Shown here one piece after another: positions 1-6,537 of a stretch of DNA of 6,617 nt. How positions within the stretch are numbered: the first letter of the stretch is position 1; each line of letters opens with the position of its first letter. A program made the position numbers and the translations under genes. The DNA comes from an uncultured Collinsella sp. (GTDB lineage: Bacteria > Actinomycetota > Coriobacteriia > Coriobacteriales > Coriobacteriaceae), in assembly GCA_900555585.1 (NCBI GenBank), contig USLT01000036.1, forward strand, positions 1-6,617. Reading direction: 5' to 3'. The notes beneath the pieces are model-generated. The model worked only from the letters and a program-made list of their open reading frames with translations. It was not told where the DNA came from and ran no database searches.

Positions 1-2
1 AT

Positions 3-473
3 CGGGACCGCGCATGGGACGCCATGGTCTCCATGCTCGGTAAGATCTGCCGAGCGGCGGCGGAAGAGGGATTGACCGTCGCCTTGGAAACCTTGGTGGA
101 CAAGCCGTACCGATTGGTCACGAGCCTGGAAACGCTGGGTGCCGCGCTTTCGGATGTGGGCGAGCCCAACCTCGGTGCAACCATCGACACGGGTACCGTC
201 GCCCGCAACGGCGAGGACATCGACGCGTACCTGTCCCGTTTCGGTAGCGATCTGGGGTACGTGCACCTCACGAACCTCAACCGCGACATATTCGCCCATC
301 TGGCCTGGGGGGACCGACTGGGCGATCTGGACCCGCAAGACCTGTTGCGCCGGTTTGCATGCGCCGGCTACACGGGGGACGCGGCGCTGGAAATGACCAA
401 GCCCTCATATTTCGAAAGGCCGCGGGACGTGCTCTCGTGCGCACTGACAACCTTGAGAGGATGTGAATGTTGA
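3..473 (+). CDS. Sugar phosphate isomerase/epimerase, TIM barrel (partial, 5' end outside window)
   Basis: This is the last 156 residues of a protein whose reading frame is open to the left edge, so the first ATG at position 24 is probably internal. It resembles the xylose isomerase-like TIM-barrel family (AP_endonuc_2 fold; IolE, IolI and hydroxypyruvate isomerase relatives), usually 250-290 residues, so roughly 100-130 residues are missing. All four residues expected to bind the divalent metal are visible: Glu in ALETL (codon 87-89), Asp in ATIDTG (186-188), His in YVHLTN (264-266) and Glu in ALEMT (390-392). The common DTGH motif reads DTGT here. Such enzymes isomerise or epimerise keto-sugars or inosose-type compounds in the cytosol; the substrate is not evident. 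The stop overlaps the IIC start by 7 bases, which suggests translational coupling. The family call is firm; the exact reaction is unknown. Confidence 0.8.
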   Translation, partial: RDRAWDAMVSMLGKICRAAAEEGLTVALETLVDKPYRLVTSLETLGAALSDVGEPNLGATIDTGTVARNGEDIDAYLSRFGSDLGYVHLTNLNRDIFAHLAWGDRLGDLDPQDLLRRFACAGYTGDAALEMTKPSYFERPRDVLSCALTTLRGCEC

Positions 474-1246
474 TGCTGATTCAAGCTCTGCTTGCCGGCC
501 TCGTGGTCGGAATCTCGAAGATGGATTACTTCTTCGGCTACAACATGCTCAATCGACCGATCGTCGAAGGCGCCCTCATGGGCCTCGTCCTAGGCGATCC
601 GGTGACGGGCACGATCATCGGAGCCACGCTGGAGATCGTCTTTTTGGGCTCGTTCCCCGTCGGCGCGGCCGTCTCTCCTGACGGCGGCACCGCTGCGGGC
701 GTTTCGACCGCGTTCGCCATCATCACCGGCGCCGGCGCGGCCGTGGGCACCGCGTTCGCCGTGCCCCTGGCGCTTCTGGGCGGCTTCGCGTTCGTGCTCT
801 GCAAGTTCATCAACAACGCCTTCGCCGAGGCCATGAAGGCCCAGCTGGCGAAGGACAACGACAAGGCCGCCCGTGCGCTCTTCTGGACGGGCAGCTGGAT
901 CGGTACCTTCGGCCTGTATTTCCTCATCGGCTTCTTGGGCGTCTTCTTCGGCAGCTCCGCGCTCGAGGCCGCCGTCGCCGCCATCCCCACGCAGGTCATC
1001 AACGGCCTCGCTTCCGGAGGCAACCTGCTTCCCGCCGTGGGCTTCGCGCTCCTGCTGACGATGATCATGGACAAAAAGCTTGCCCCGTGGTTCTTCATCG
1101 GCTTCATTCTCGCTGCCTACCTGCAGCTCCCCGTCATCGCGGTGACGCTTCTGGCGACCTTCGCCGTCGCGCTCATCATCTTTGCCCGCGATGAGAAGTC
1201 TTGTGCCGCCTCGACCGTGGATACGGGTGATGACAATGAGTTCTAA
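467..1246 (+). CDS. PTS mannose/fructose/sorbose-family IIC subunit
   Basis: A 259-residue integral membrane protein, close to the length of ManY-type IIC proteins. With IID it forms the membrane channel that takes up a sugar while IIB phosphorylates it. The family signature is clear: an N-terminal membrane segment (about residues 4-19), RPIVEGALMGLVLGD (30-44), GATLEIVFLGSFPVGAAVSPD (52-72, with the conserved Glu56), then long hydrophobic stretches near 76-111, 138-163 and 190-240. It ends in a short charged tail. The motif order matches ManY. The ATG at 467 follows GAGAGG (455-460) at a 6-base spacing and lies inside the end of the upstream gene. The 3' end overlaps the IID gene by 11 bases. 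Substrate specificity cannot be deduced. No IIA or IIB is present in the window. Confidence 0.93.
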   Translation: MLMLIQALLAGLVVGISKMDYFFGYNMLNRPIVEGALMGLVLGDPVTGTIIGATLEIVFLGSFPVGAAVSPDGGTAAGVSTAFAIITGAGAAVGTAFAVPLALLGGFAFVLCKFINNAFAEAMKAQLAKDNDKAARALFWTGSWIGTFGLYFLIGFLGVFFGSSALEAAVAAIPTQVINGLASGGNLLPAVGFALLLTMIMDKKLAPWFFIGFILAAYLQLPVIAVTLLATFAVALIIFARDEKSCAASTVDTGDDNEF

Positions 1247-2075
1247 CGAGACCGTGACCGGCAAGCTCACCGATGCCGACCTCCGGCAGATCTACGGCCG
1301 CTACATCCACCTCAACGGCATGAACGACTATCCCGGCCAGATGCACGCGGGCTTCACCTACGCGATGATCCCCGCCCTCAAGAAGATCTACGCCGACGAC
1401 AAGGAGAAGCGCATCGAGGCCTATACCCGCCACATGAGCGAGTACTTCAACGTGACCCCGTACGTGGGCGGCCTGCCGCTCGGCGTCGTTCTCGCCATGG
1501 AGGAGCAGAACGCCCAGGACCCCGATTTCGACACTTCGACCATCACAGGCATCAAGACCGCCCTCATGGGACCGCTCTCCGCCATCGGCGACACGGTGTT
1601 CCATGCCACGCTGCGCGTCATCGCCACCGCCGTGGTCATCTCCATGGCTTCCGCGGGCAACATCGCCGGCCCCATCCTGTTCATGCTGATCTTCAACATC
1701 CCCCAGCTCATCACGCGCTGGGTGACCCTCAAGAGCGGTTACCGGATGGGTACCAAGCTGCTCGAGCAGGCGGAATCCTCCGGCATCATGGAGAAGATCT
1801 CCTATGCCGCCTCCGTGATCGGACTTGCCGCCATCGGCGCCATGACCGCGTTCAACGTGAACCTCACGACCGCGCTCACCATTCCCAACGCCGCCGGCGG
1901 CGACCCCACCATGGTCCAGGCGCTCTTCGACACCGTCTGCCCCAAGATCCTGCCGCTCTGCCTGGTCCTTTTGTGCTACTGGCTGATCGGCAAGAAGAAG
2001 GTCAACGTCGTGCCGCTGCTGCTCGGTCTGCTGATCGTGGGCGTCGCCCTCAGCATGCTCGGGATCATCGCGTAG
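1236..2075 (+). CDS. PTS mannose/fructose/sorbose-family IID subunit
   Basis: A 279-residue protein, the usual length for IID. It pairs with IIC in the membrane. The N-terminal half is mostly soluble and carries family motifs: GFTYAMIPALKKIY (39-52), YFNVTPYVGGLPLGVVLAMEE (70-90), and IKTALMGPLSAIGD (106-119), followed by the TLR segment. Hydrophobic segments near 125-155, 188-205, 236-249 and 256-278 complete the membrane part. The frame is open further upstream (ATG at 1182 and 1230), but the ATG at 1236 is preferred. It has GGGTGA (1225-1230) 5 bases before it, gives the usual family length, and leaves a short 11-base overlap with the IIC gene rather than a 65-base one. A 22-base gap separates it from the polyol dehydrogenase. 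Confidence 0.93.
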   Translation: MSSNETVTGKLTDADLRQIYGRYIHLNGMNDYPGQMHAGFTYAMIPALKKIYADDKEKRIEAYTRHMSEYFNVTPYVGGLPLGVVLAMEEQNAQDPDFDTSTITGIKTALMGPLSAIGDTVFHATLRVIATAVVISMASAGNIAGPILFMLIFNIPQLITRWVTLKSGYRMGTKLLEQAESSGIMEKISYAASVIGLAAIGAMTAFNVNLTTALTIPNAAGGDPTMVQALFDTVCPKILPLCLVLLCYWLIGKKKVNVVPLLLGLLIVGVALSMLGIIA

Positions 2076-2097
2076 CGTTCGTGAGGAGGATCGGACT

Positions 2098-3255
2098 ATG
2101 GATATGAACCGTCCAGACAAGCGTGTCGCGGTCCTCGGTGCGGGAAAGATCGGAAGAGGAGTCGTGGGGCTCCTCTTCTCCCGCGCGGGATACCGCCTGC
2201 ATCTGTACGACATGTACATGGAGGGCATGAGGCAGCTTGAGGCGCAGGGCTACTACGAGGCGCGCGTGACCGACGGCCACGACGTCGACGAGCGCTACCG
2301 CATCGACGACTTCTGCATCGTCGACAGCTCGAAAGACGACGAGATCGTCGAGCTGCTCCAGGACGTCGACATCGCGGCGTGCTGCGTGTACGAGGGGGCG
2401 TTCGCGAGCATCGCCCATGTCGTCGCCCAGGCCATCGGGGCCCGTGTGGCGAGCGGCTGCGAGCGCGACCTCAACGTGCTTCTGTGCGTGAACGCGCTCG
2501 GCGCGCCGGCCAAGGTGTCGGACCTCATCCTCTCGGAGCTCGACGAGGCCGGCACCGTGTACTTCGATGCCCATGTAGGCGTGTGCCAGGTCATGGTGCT
2601 CGCCGCCGGCATCCCCAGCGAGCCGGGGGCGAACCCGTGGCAGGTCGTCGTTTCGGCCGATCCCGGTCTCGAGATCGATGCCGACGCCTGGAAGGGGGAG
2701 CAGCTCGCGGTCGATGGCGTCGTGTACGCGGCCGGCGCGCAGGGGCTCATCTACCGCAAGGTCTACTGCGGCAACATGCGCCATGCGATGGCCGGCTTTA
2801 TGGGCCGCATGGCGGGCCTCGAGTACATCTGCGACTGCCACCGCGACCCATGGATCCGCGCGAACATCGTGGGAGCCTTCGAGGAGGCTCACGCGGCGGT
2901 GCTGCAGGAGTACGACTACGACGCCGACGAGGATGCCGAGTGGGTCGACTTCATCACGGCCAAGCTCGATGCCGACGTTCGCGACCCGGTGGAGCGCGTC
3001 ATCGCGAAGATGGACGAGAAGCTCTCCCGCGCGAACCGTTTCGTCGGGCCAGCGCTCATGTGTCTGGACCACGGAATCGTGCCGTTCTACTTGGCGCGCG
3101 GCATAGCGTACGGCCTCGCGTGCCTTGCGCGCGAGCGCGGCGTGGAGCTCGAATTTACCACCGGCAGCATCGTTCAGGTTCCGAAGAGGTGTGCGGCCTT
3201 GCGGATGACGACTGGATCCTGCTCGACCTCATCGTCAAGCAGCATGCAGACATAG
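2098..3255 (+). CDS. Mannitol-1-phosphate 5-dehydrogenase-like polyol dehydrogenase, frameshifted near its 3' end
   Basis: A member of the polyol-specific long-chain dehydrogenase family, closest in layout to MtlD, which oxidises mannitol-1-phosphate to fructose-6-phosphate. The N-terminal Rossmann motif is GAGKIGRG (14-21), and Asp38 ends the second strand, which favours NAD over NADP. The C-terminal domain carries the catalytic pattern Lys221, Asn226 and His229 in KVYCGNMRH, the same spacing as KLFTLNTGH in E. coli MtlD. Further MtlD-like blocks follow at about 270-330. The start has AGGAGGA (2084-2090) 7 bases upstream; a second ATG lies at 2104. As sequenced, the last 24 or so residues (after VQV, about 361) are a Ser/Thr-rich run unlike the family. 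The expected ending is in another frame (see 3183-3266). Restoring one base gives about 389 residues, close to the 382 of E. coli MtlD. The true substrate may be another hexitol or pentitol phosphate. Confidence 0.85.
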   Translation: MDMNRPDKRVAVLGAGKIGRGVVGLLFSRAGYRLHLYDMYMEGMRQLEAQGYYEARVTDGHDVDERYRIDDFCIVDSSKDDEIVELLQDVDIAACCVYEGAFASIAHVVAQAIGARVASGCERDLNVLLCVNALGAPAKVSDLILSELDEAGTVYFDAHVGVCQVMVLAAGIPSEPGANPWQVVVSADPGLEIDADAWKGEQLAVDGVVYAAGAQGLIYRKVYCGNMRHAMAGFMGRMAGLEYICDCHRDPWIRANIVGAFEEAHAAVLQEYDYDADEDAEWVDFITAKLDADVRDPVERVIAKMDEKLSRANRFVGPALMCLDHGIVPFYLARGIAYGLACLARERGVELEFTTGSIVQVPKRCAALRMTTGSCSTSSSSSMQT

Positions 3256-3266
3256 CACGAATGTAG
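3183..3266 (+). other. Displaced C-terminal coding segment of the polyol dehydrogenase (frameshift remnant)
   Basis: In the frame starting at 3183 the sequence reads EEVCGLADDDWILLDLIVKQ and ends ADIARM, with a stop at 3264-3266. This matches the ending of MtlD-type proteins, where an ALAxISGL-like motif precedes an acidic stretch and a final helix. The main frame up to GTT at 3178-3180 also looks native. One base missing between 3181 and 3182 (for example GTTCTCGAAGAG instead of GTTCCGAAGAG) would give VLEEVCGL and join the two parts without a gap. This could be a true mutation or a sequencing/assembly error. No canonical -1 slippery heptamer is visible at the junction, so programmed shifting is less likely. 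Confidence 0.8.
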
Positions 3267-3293
3267 ACATTTTGATTTGAAACGAGGAAAGCC

Positions 3294-4337
3294 ATGAAAG
3301 CAAAGACAGCCGTCTTGACGGCAGTTGAGCAGGCCGAGGTCATCGATCGCGAGCTTCCTGAGCTCGGCGACCACGACGTGCTCGTCAAGGTGGATGCGAA
3401 CAACATCTGCACCTCCGAGTACGGTGCCTTCAACGGGGCCCGCAAGCGCCCGCTTCCCCTGACGTTCGGTCACGAGTGGGCCGGAACCGTCATGGAGGTC
3501 GGCGCCCAGGTCGAGAGCGTGAAGGTAGGCGACTACGTTGCGAGCGGCTACCAGTACGACCCGTATTCCGAGCCCAGCCGCGAGGGCCGCACGAGCGAGT
3601 GCACCAAGCTCCAAAGCGCCGACCATCCCAACCCGGACGGGTATTTCGGTAACGCCGGCTGCGCGAACTACGCGGTCGCCAAAGAGGTCGCCTGCTACAA
3701 GATCGACGAGGGCATCGATCCTTCCGTGGCGGCCCTGCTGGAGCCCCTGGGCACCTGCTGCGCCGGTTTCCGCCGCTTCGGCGTGAGCTACGGCGACACC
3801 GTGGTGGTGATCGGCGCCGGCACCATGGGCATCCTGAACGCGCTGGTCGCCAAGGCGCACGGTTGCCGCGTGCTCATCACCGAGATGATGCCCAAGAAGC
3901 TCGAGGCGGCCCGTCGCCTGGGCCTCGAGGCCATCGACGTTTCCGCCTGCGACCCGGTTGAGAAGGTCAGGGAGCTCACCGGCGGCAAGGGCGCCGACGG
4001 CGTCATCATCGCGGTGGGCGCCTCCGGCGCATACGCCCAGGCGCTCGAGATGGCCAAGGAGAAGCGCGCCCACCTGCTTATCTTCGCGGCGGGCTACCCT
4101 GCGCCCACGTGGAGCCTCGATCCCAACACCATCCACTACCGCCGCATGGTCATCGTGGGAAGCTACGGCGCCGACGCCCAGGACTTCCGTGAGGCGGCGG
4201 CCATGATCAACATGGGTGTGGCCGATTTCGCCGAGCTCGTCGAAGAGAAGCTGCCGCTCTCCCAGATCCAGCATGCGTTCGAGCGCGCGTGCGAGCCCGG
4301 TATGTTCCGTATCAGCGTTCAGTGCCAGGAGGCGTAA
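3294..4337 (+). CDS. Zinc-type medium-chain alcohol/polyol dehydrogenase
   Basis: A 347-residue cytosolic NAD(P)-dependent dehydrogenase of the medium-chain (MDR) superfamily, the group that includes sorbitol, galactitol-1-phosphate and threonine dehydrogenases. The N-terminal GroES-like domain has likely catalytic zinc ligands Cys39 (ICTSE), His60-Glu61 (GHEWAG) and Glu150 (LLEPLG). The Rossmann motif is GAGTMG (174-179), and Glu197 after the second strand (VLITE) suggests NAD preference. The four-cysteine structural zinc lobe common in this family is absent: residues 86-126 hold only Cys103 and Cys123. The start has GAGG (3284-3287) 6 bases upstream. It follows the polyol dehydrogenase and lies 6 bases before the aldo/keto reductase, so it is probably co-transcribed. 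It likely oxidises a hydroxyl of a sugar, polyol or its phosphate; the substrate is not identifiable. Confidence 0.88.
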   Translation: MKAKTAVLTAVEQAEVIDRELPELGDHDVLVKVDANNICTSEYGAFNGARKRPLPLTFGHEWAGTVMEVGAQVESVKVGDYVASGYQYDPYSEPSREGRTSECTKLQSADHPNPDGYFGNAGCANYAVAKEVACYKIDEGIDPSVAALLEPLGTCCAGFRRFGVSYGDTVVVIGAGTMGILNALVAKAHGCRVLITEMMPKKLEAARRLGLEAIDVSACDPVEKVRELTGGKGADGVIIAVGASGAYAQALEMAKEKRAHLLIFAAGYPAPTWSLDPNTIHYRRMVIVGSYGADAQDFREAAAMINMGVADFAELVEEKLPLSQIQHAFERACEPGMFRISVQCQEA

Positions 4338-4343
4338 GCGATC

Positions 4344-5315
4344 ATGCGCTACAAGACAATGAAGAAGTCCGGCAAGAAGGTCTCCGAGATCACGGTTGGC
4401 ACGTGGGCGATCGGCGGCAAGAACAGCATGGGGGGCGGCTACGGCGAGATCGATGACGACCAGTCCGTCGAGGCTATCCGAGCCATGATTTCCGGCGGCG
4501 TGAACCTCATCGACACCGCGCCCATCTACGGCGAGGGGCATTCCGAGGAGGTCGTGGGCAAAGCGGTCGCAGGCATTCGCGACCAGGTGCTCATCGCCAC
4601 CAAGTACGGTTCCTACATCGAGGATGGCAAGGGCGTCCACTGTAGCCGGCCCGATTCGGTGCTCCGTGAGTTCGACGACTCCCTGCGCCGCCTGGACACC
4701 GACTATGTCGATATGTACATCATGCACTGGCCGGACGATCTGGGTACGCCCATCGAGGACACCATGGCATGCGTCACCAAGCTTAAGGAGCAGGGTGCCG
4801 TCAAGATGCTCGGTCTCAGCAACTGCGACCGCGCCCTTATCGAACGTGCTTCGGCAGTGGCGGATATTGATATCGTCCAGCTCCCCTTCTCCATGGTCAA
4901 TCAGACCGCCATCGCCGACCTCAAGTGGTGCGAGGAGCATGACATCGATGTGATGACCTGGGGATCCCTTGGTGCGGGTATTCTCACTGGCGCCATTCGG
5001 GAAAAGCCTGTTTTCGATGAGAAGGACTTCCGTGCGACCTTCTACCCCTTCTATCGTGAGCCGATGTTCTCCAAGATTCAGGAGTTCCTGAAGACGATGG
5101 ATGTACTCAGTGAGAAGTACGGCAAGCCTCTTGCGCAAATCGCCATCAACTGGAGCACGCAGAAAAGCTTCGTGACCACAGCGCTCACCGGCGTGCGCAA
5201 GGTCGAGGAGGCAGTTGAGAATTGCGCAGCCTTTGATTGGAGACTTTCTGAAGAGGATATTGCAATTTTGGACTCTGAGCTGATGCGCTTGGAGATTACC
5301 GAAGCAGTGTCATAG
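4344..5315 (+). CDS. Aldo/keto reductase
   Basis: A 323-residue (beta/alpha)8-barrel oxidoreductase, the usual length for the family. The catalytic tetrad is complete: Asp57 and Tyr62 in IDTAPIYGEGHSE, Lys87 in ATKYG and His128 in MHWPD. The GLSNC motif (about 153-157) and a C-terminal cofactor segment around TTALTGVRKVEEAVEN (about 278-293) fit a NAD(P)H-binding enzyme of the IolS/YajO-like group. Members reduce sugar aldehydes or ketones, or run in reverse on inositol-like compounds. AGGAGG (4327-4332) lies inside the end of the preceding gene, 11 bases before the ATG at 4344. It is the last gene of the unit, with a terminator starting 26 bases after its stop. Codon use drifts towards A/T-ending codons in the second half, from about 4980 on, unlike its 5' half and the upstream genes. 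Confidence 0.92.
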   Translation: MRYKTMKKSGKKVSEITVGTWAIGGKNSMGGGYGEIDDDQSVEAIRAMISGGVNLIDTAPIYGEGHSEEVVGKAVAGIRDQVLIATKYGSYIEDGKGVHCSRPDSVLREFDDSLRRLDTDYVDMYIMHWPDDLGTPIEDTMACVTKLKEQGAVKMLGLSNCDRALIERASAVADIDIVQLPFSMVNQTAIADLKWCEEHDIDVMTWGSLGAGILTGAIREKPVFDEKDFRATFYPFYREPMFSKIQEFLKTMDVLSEKYGKPLAQIAINWSTQKSFVTTALTGVRKVEEAVENCAAFDWRLSEEDIAILDSELMRLEITEAVS

Positions 5316-5341
5316 AGAAGGCGATAGAGAGATTTTGCTCG

Positions 5342-5379
5342 AAGGGCGCCGCGGGCTACGGCTTATCGGCGCCTTTCTT
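5342..5379 (+). terminator. Rho-independent terminator of the PTS/oxidoreductase unit
   Basis: GGCGCCG (5345-5351) pairs perfectly with CGGCGCC (5367-5373) across a 15-base loop. Three more pairs (A-T, A-T, G-U) extend the stem to 10 pairs at 5342-5351/5367-5376. The right arm runs into TTTCTT (5374-5379). Its position 26 bases after the aldo/keto reductase stop and before the regulator's control region fits an operon end. Confidence 0.8.
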
Positions 5380-5392
5380 ATAACCAATGGTG

Positions 5393-5432
5393 TAAGAGGT
5401 CATATACCAAATAGCGCTTATATGACCTCTTA
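5393..5432. promoter_or_regulatory. Perfect 14-bp inverted repeat, candidate GntR operator
   Basis: TAAGAGGTCATATA (5393-5406) and TATATGACCTCTTA (5419-5432) are exact reverse complements separated by 12 bases. No T-run follows, and the arms are AT-rich in the inner half, so it is unlike a terminator. It lies directly upstream of the GntR-type gene. Proteins of that family bind as dimers to inverted repeats and often repress their own gene. The most likely reading is an operator for the downstream repressor, possibly bound by two dimers or by one dimer with widely spaced half sites. Binding by this regulator is inference from position and symmetry. Confidence 0.7.
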
Positions 5433-5451
5433 GCAGGAGGAATGTTAGAAT
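5422..5451 (+). promoter_or_regulatory. Possible promoter of the GntR gene
   Basis: TAGAAT (5446-5451) is preceded by TG one base before it (5443-5444), an extended -10 layout. ATGACC (5422-5427), inside the right arm of the inverted repeat, is a 4/6 match to TTGACA at an 18-base spacing. If this is the promoter, transcription would begin near 5458, so the ATG at 5442 could not be the start. A repressor on the repeat would block the -35 region. The match is moderate and no experiment supports it. Confidence 0.35.
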
Positions 5452-5528
5452 CGGGATGGCAGGGGCTGTCGATTATGGGGGCGATCTCGTGCTGTTCAGC
5501 GCGGTTCCGAATGCAGTTAGGTAAAGGA

Positions 5529-6254
5529 ATGGACGTTAAGATAATGGAAACCCCTCTGTATCAACAGATTTTCGATGATATTAAGAGGGCCGTCGACGAG
5601 GGGGAATACGCGCCAGGAGATAAGATTCCGACTGAGGTGGAGCTTGCTGAGCGATATGCGGTGAGTAGGATAACGGTTCGCCGGGCCATTGAAGACTTAA
5701 GCACGGCTGGTATTCTCGTGAAGCGTCGGGGCCTTGGAACCTTTGTTTGCGCTCCTCGCCTGCGTAGAAAGCTGCTGCAAGGAGGTCTTCCTGAGAGTTT
5801 CACCCAGATATGTGAGAAAGACGGCCGCGCGCCGGGCGCCAGGTTGATTGATCGCGAAATCGTGGTTCCTCGTCCAGATGAAATGGAGTTCTTTGGATTG
5901 GGCGAGGATGATTTGGTTTTGCATATCCAGCGCGTGCGTACTGCTGATGGGCAGCCTATTTTTGAGGAGAACATGTACCTGCCCTATTCGTCAAACAAGG
6001 AGCTCGCGACCATCGATTTGGGTGAGGGCTCGATTTATCGCTTGATGGATCGGCTGTATGGCAGGTGCCCGGTGAAGAACGCACGTGTTTTGGTGGAGTC
6101 TGTGGGGGCATCGAGTACCAGGGCGATGCGGCTGCAGGTTTCCGCTGGCGAGCCGATGCTGTATATAACGACCTATGCACTGGACCAGGAGGACAGGCCC
6201 GTGTATATCGGACGGCAGTTTTTCATCGGGTCCCGGTATATGCTTGATTTTTAA
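5529..6254 (+). CDS. GntR-family (HutC-type) transcriptional regulator with UTRA ligand domain
   Basis: A DNA-binding regulator of about 241 residues from the chosen start, the usual size for this subfamily. Residues 9-73 form the winged helix-turn-helix: PLYQQIFDDIK, then EVELAERYAVSRITVRRAIE (36-55), then the wing around VKRRGLGTFV (64-73). Residues of about 85-235 form the UTRA domain, which binds small effectors, often phosphorylated sugars, and ends in the typical GRQFFIGSRYMLDF-like segment. The open frame extends to an ATG at 5442, but its first 29 residues show no family similarity. The ATG at 5529 gives normal length and has AGG (5519-5521) 7 bases upstream; 5544 is an alternative. 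It is probably autoregulated through the repeat at 5393-5432 and also the repressor of the PTS unit. Base composition is less GC-rich than the operon's. Confidence 0.88.
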   Translation: MDVKIMETPLYQQIFDDIKRAVDEGEYAPGDKIPTEVELAERYAVSRITVRRAIEDLSTAGILVKRRGLGTFVCAPRLRRKLLQGGLPESFTQICEKDGRAPGARLIDREIVVPRPDEMEFFGLGEDDLVLHIQRVRTADGQPIFEENMYLPYSSNKELATIDLGEGSIYRLMDRLYGRCPVKNARVLVESVGASSTRAMRLQVSAGEPMLYITTYALDQEDRPVYIGRQFFIGSRYMLDF

Positions 6255-6383
6255 TTACGTAGTAAGTTGGCGACAAAGCCCTCATGTCTCGCGTGAATGG
6301 TTGATGGCGTAACGATTGTCATGCCCGCGCGCTCCAGCCTATTTTTTGAAGATCGAGGGGGGCGGCGAGTTTCGAAGCTTGGT

Positions 6384-6408
6384 GCGGGCGACAATGCTTG
6401 TCGCCCGC
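6384..6408. other. Perfect 11-bp hairpin with a 3-base loop
   Basis: GCGGGCGACAA (6384-6394) and TTGTCGCCCGC (6398-6408) are exact reverse complements around the loop TGC. No T-run follows on either strand, so it is not a canonical rho-independent terminator, although it could end transcription or stabilise the 3' end of the GntR mRNA. GGCGACAA also occurs at 6270-6277, just after the GntR stop. Confidence 0.6.
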
Positions 6409-6428
6409 GGATGAGGCGTGAGGATCCT

Positions 6429-6450
6429 CCGCGAGGGCGCGCTGTCGCGG
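6429..6450. other. Short 6-bp hairpin following the 11-bp hairpin
   Basis: CCGCGA (6429-6434) pairs with TCGCGG (6445-6450) across a 10-base loop. It starts 20 bases after the larger hairpin. CGCGG at 6406-6410, which overlaps the right arm of that hairpin, could instead pair with CCGCG at 6429-6433, so the two structures could exclude each other. In GC-rich DNA, 6-bp stems arise easily by chance. Confidence 0.3.
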
Positions 6451-6522
6451 GCATGCATCATGGAGGCTTTGCGTGCATAATTCGCCGCGCCTTTATAAAG
6501 CGACTCGTTTGCCGACCATATA

Positions 6523-6537
6523 ACCCGCTGGGCGGGT
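6523..6537. other. Short 6-bp hairpin near the window end
   Basis: ACCCGC (6523-6528) pairs with GCGGGT (6532-6537) around a 3-base loop, TGG. It directly follows the AT-rich string ATATAA. There is no T-run, and its role is unknown. Confidence 0.3.

Noticed and set aside
1176..3072. Two further long minus-strand open frames opposite the IID and polyol dehydrogenase genes
   Set aside because: Same antisense effect; their sequences are His/Val/Gly/Asp-rich and family-less, whereas the + strand proteins have clear motifs.
3172..3190. Programmed ribosomal frameshift at the polyol dehydrogenase 3' end
   Set aside because: No slippery heptamer is seen at the junction and no obvious stimulatory hairpin follows; a lost base is simpler.
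3174..5138. Very long open frame on the minus strand (654 codons)
   Set aside because: It lies opposite two well-supported genes. Codon bias in GC-rich genes keeps antisense frames free of stops; the product is His/Asp/Leu-rich with no recognisable domain.
6306..6347. Possible GntR terminator: weak stem GGCGT/ATGCC followed by a T-run at 6342-6347
   Set aside because: The stem has only five pairs including a wobble, and ends 16 bases before the T-run, so it does not form a normal terminator.
6469..6499. Possible promoter TTGCGT with TATAAA, facing the window end
   Set aside because: The spacing is 19 bases and TATAAA is part of the CTTTATAAAG palindrome; no downstream gene is visible to support it.
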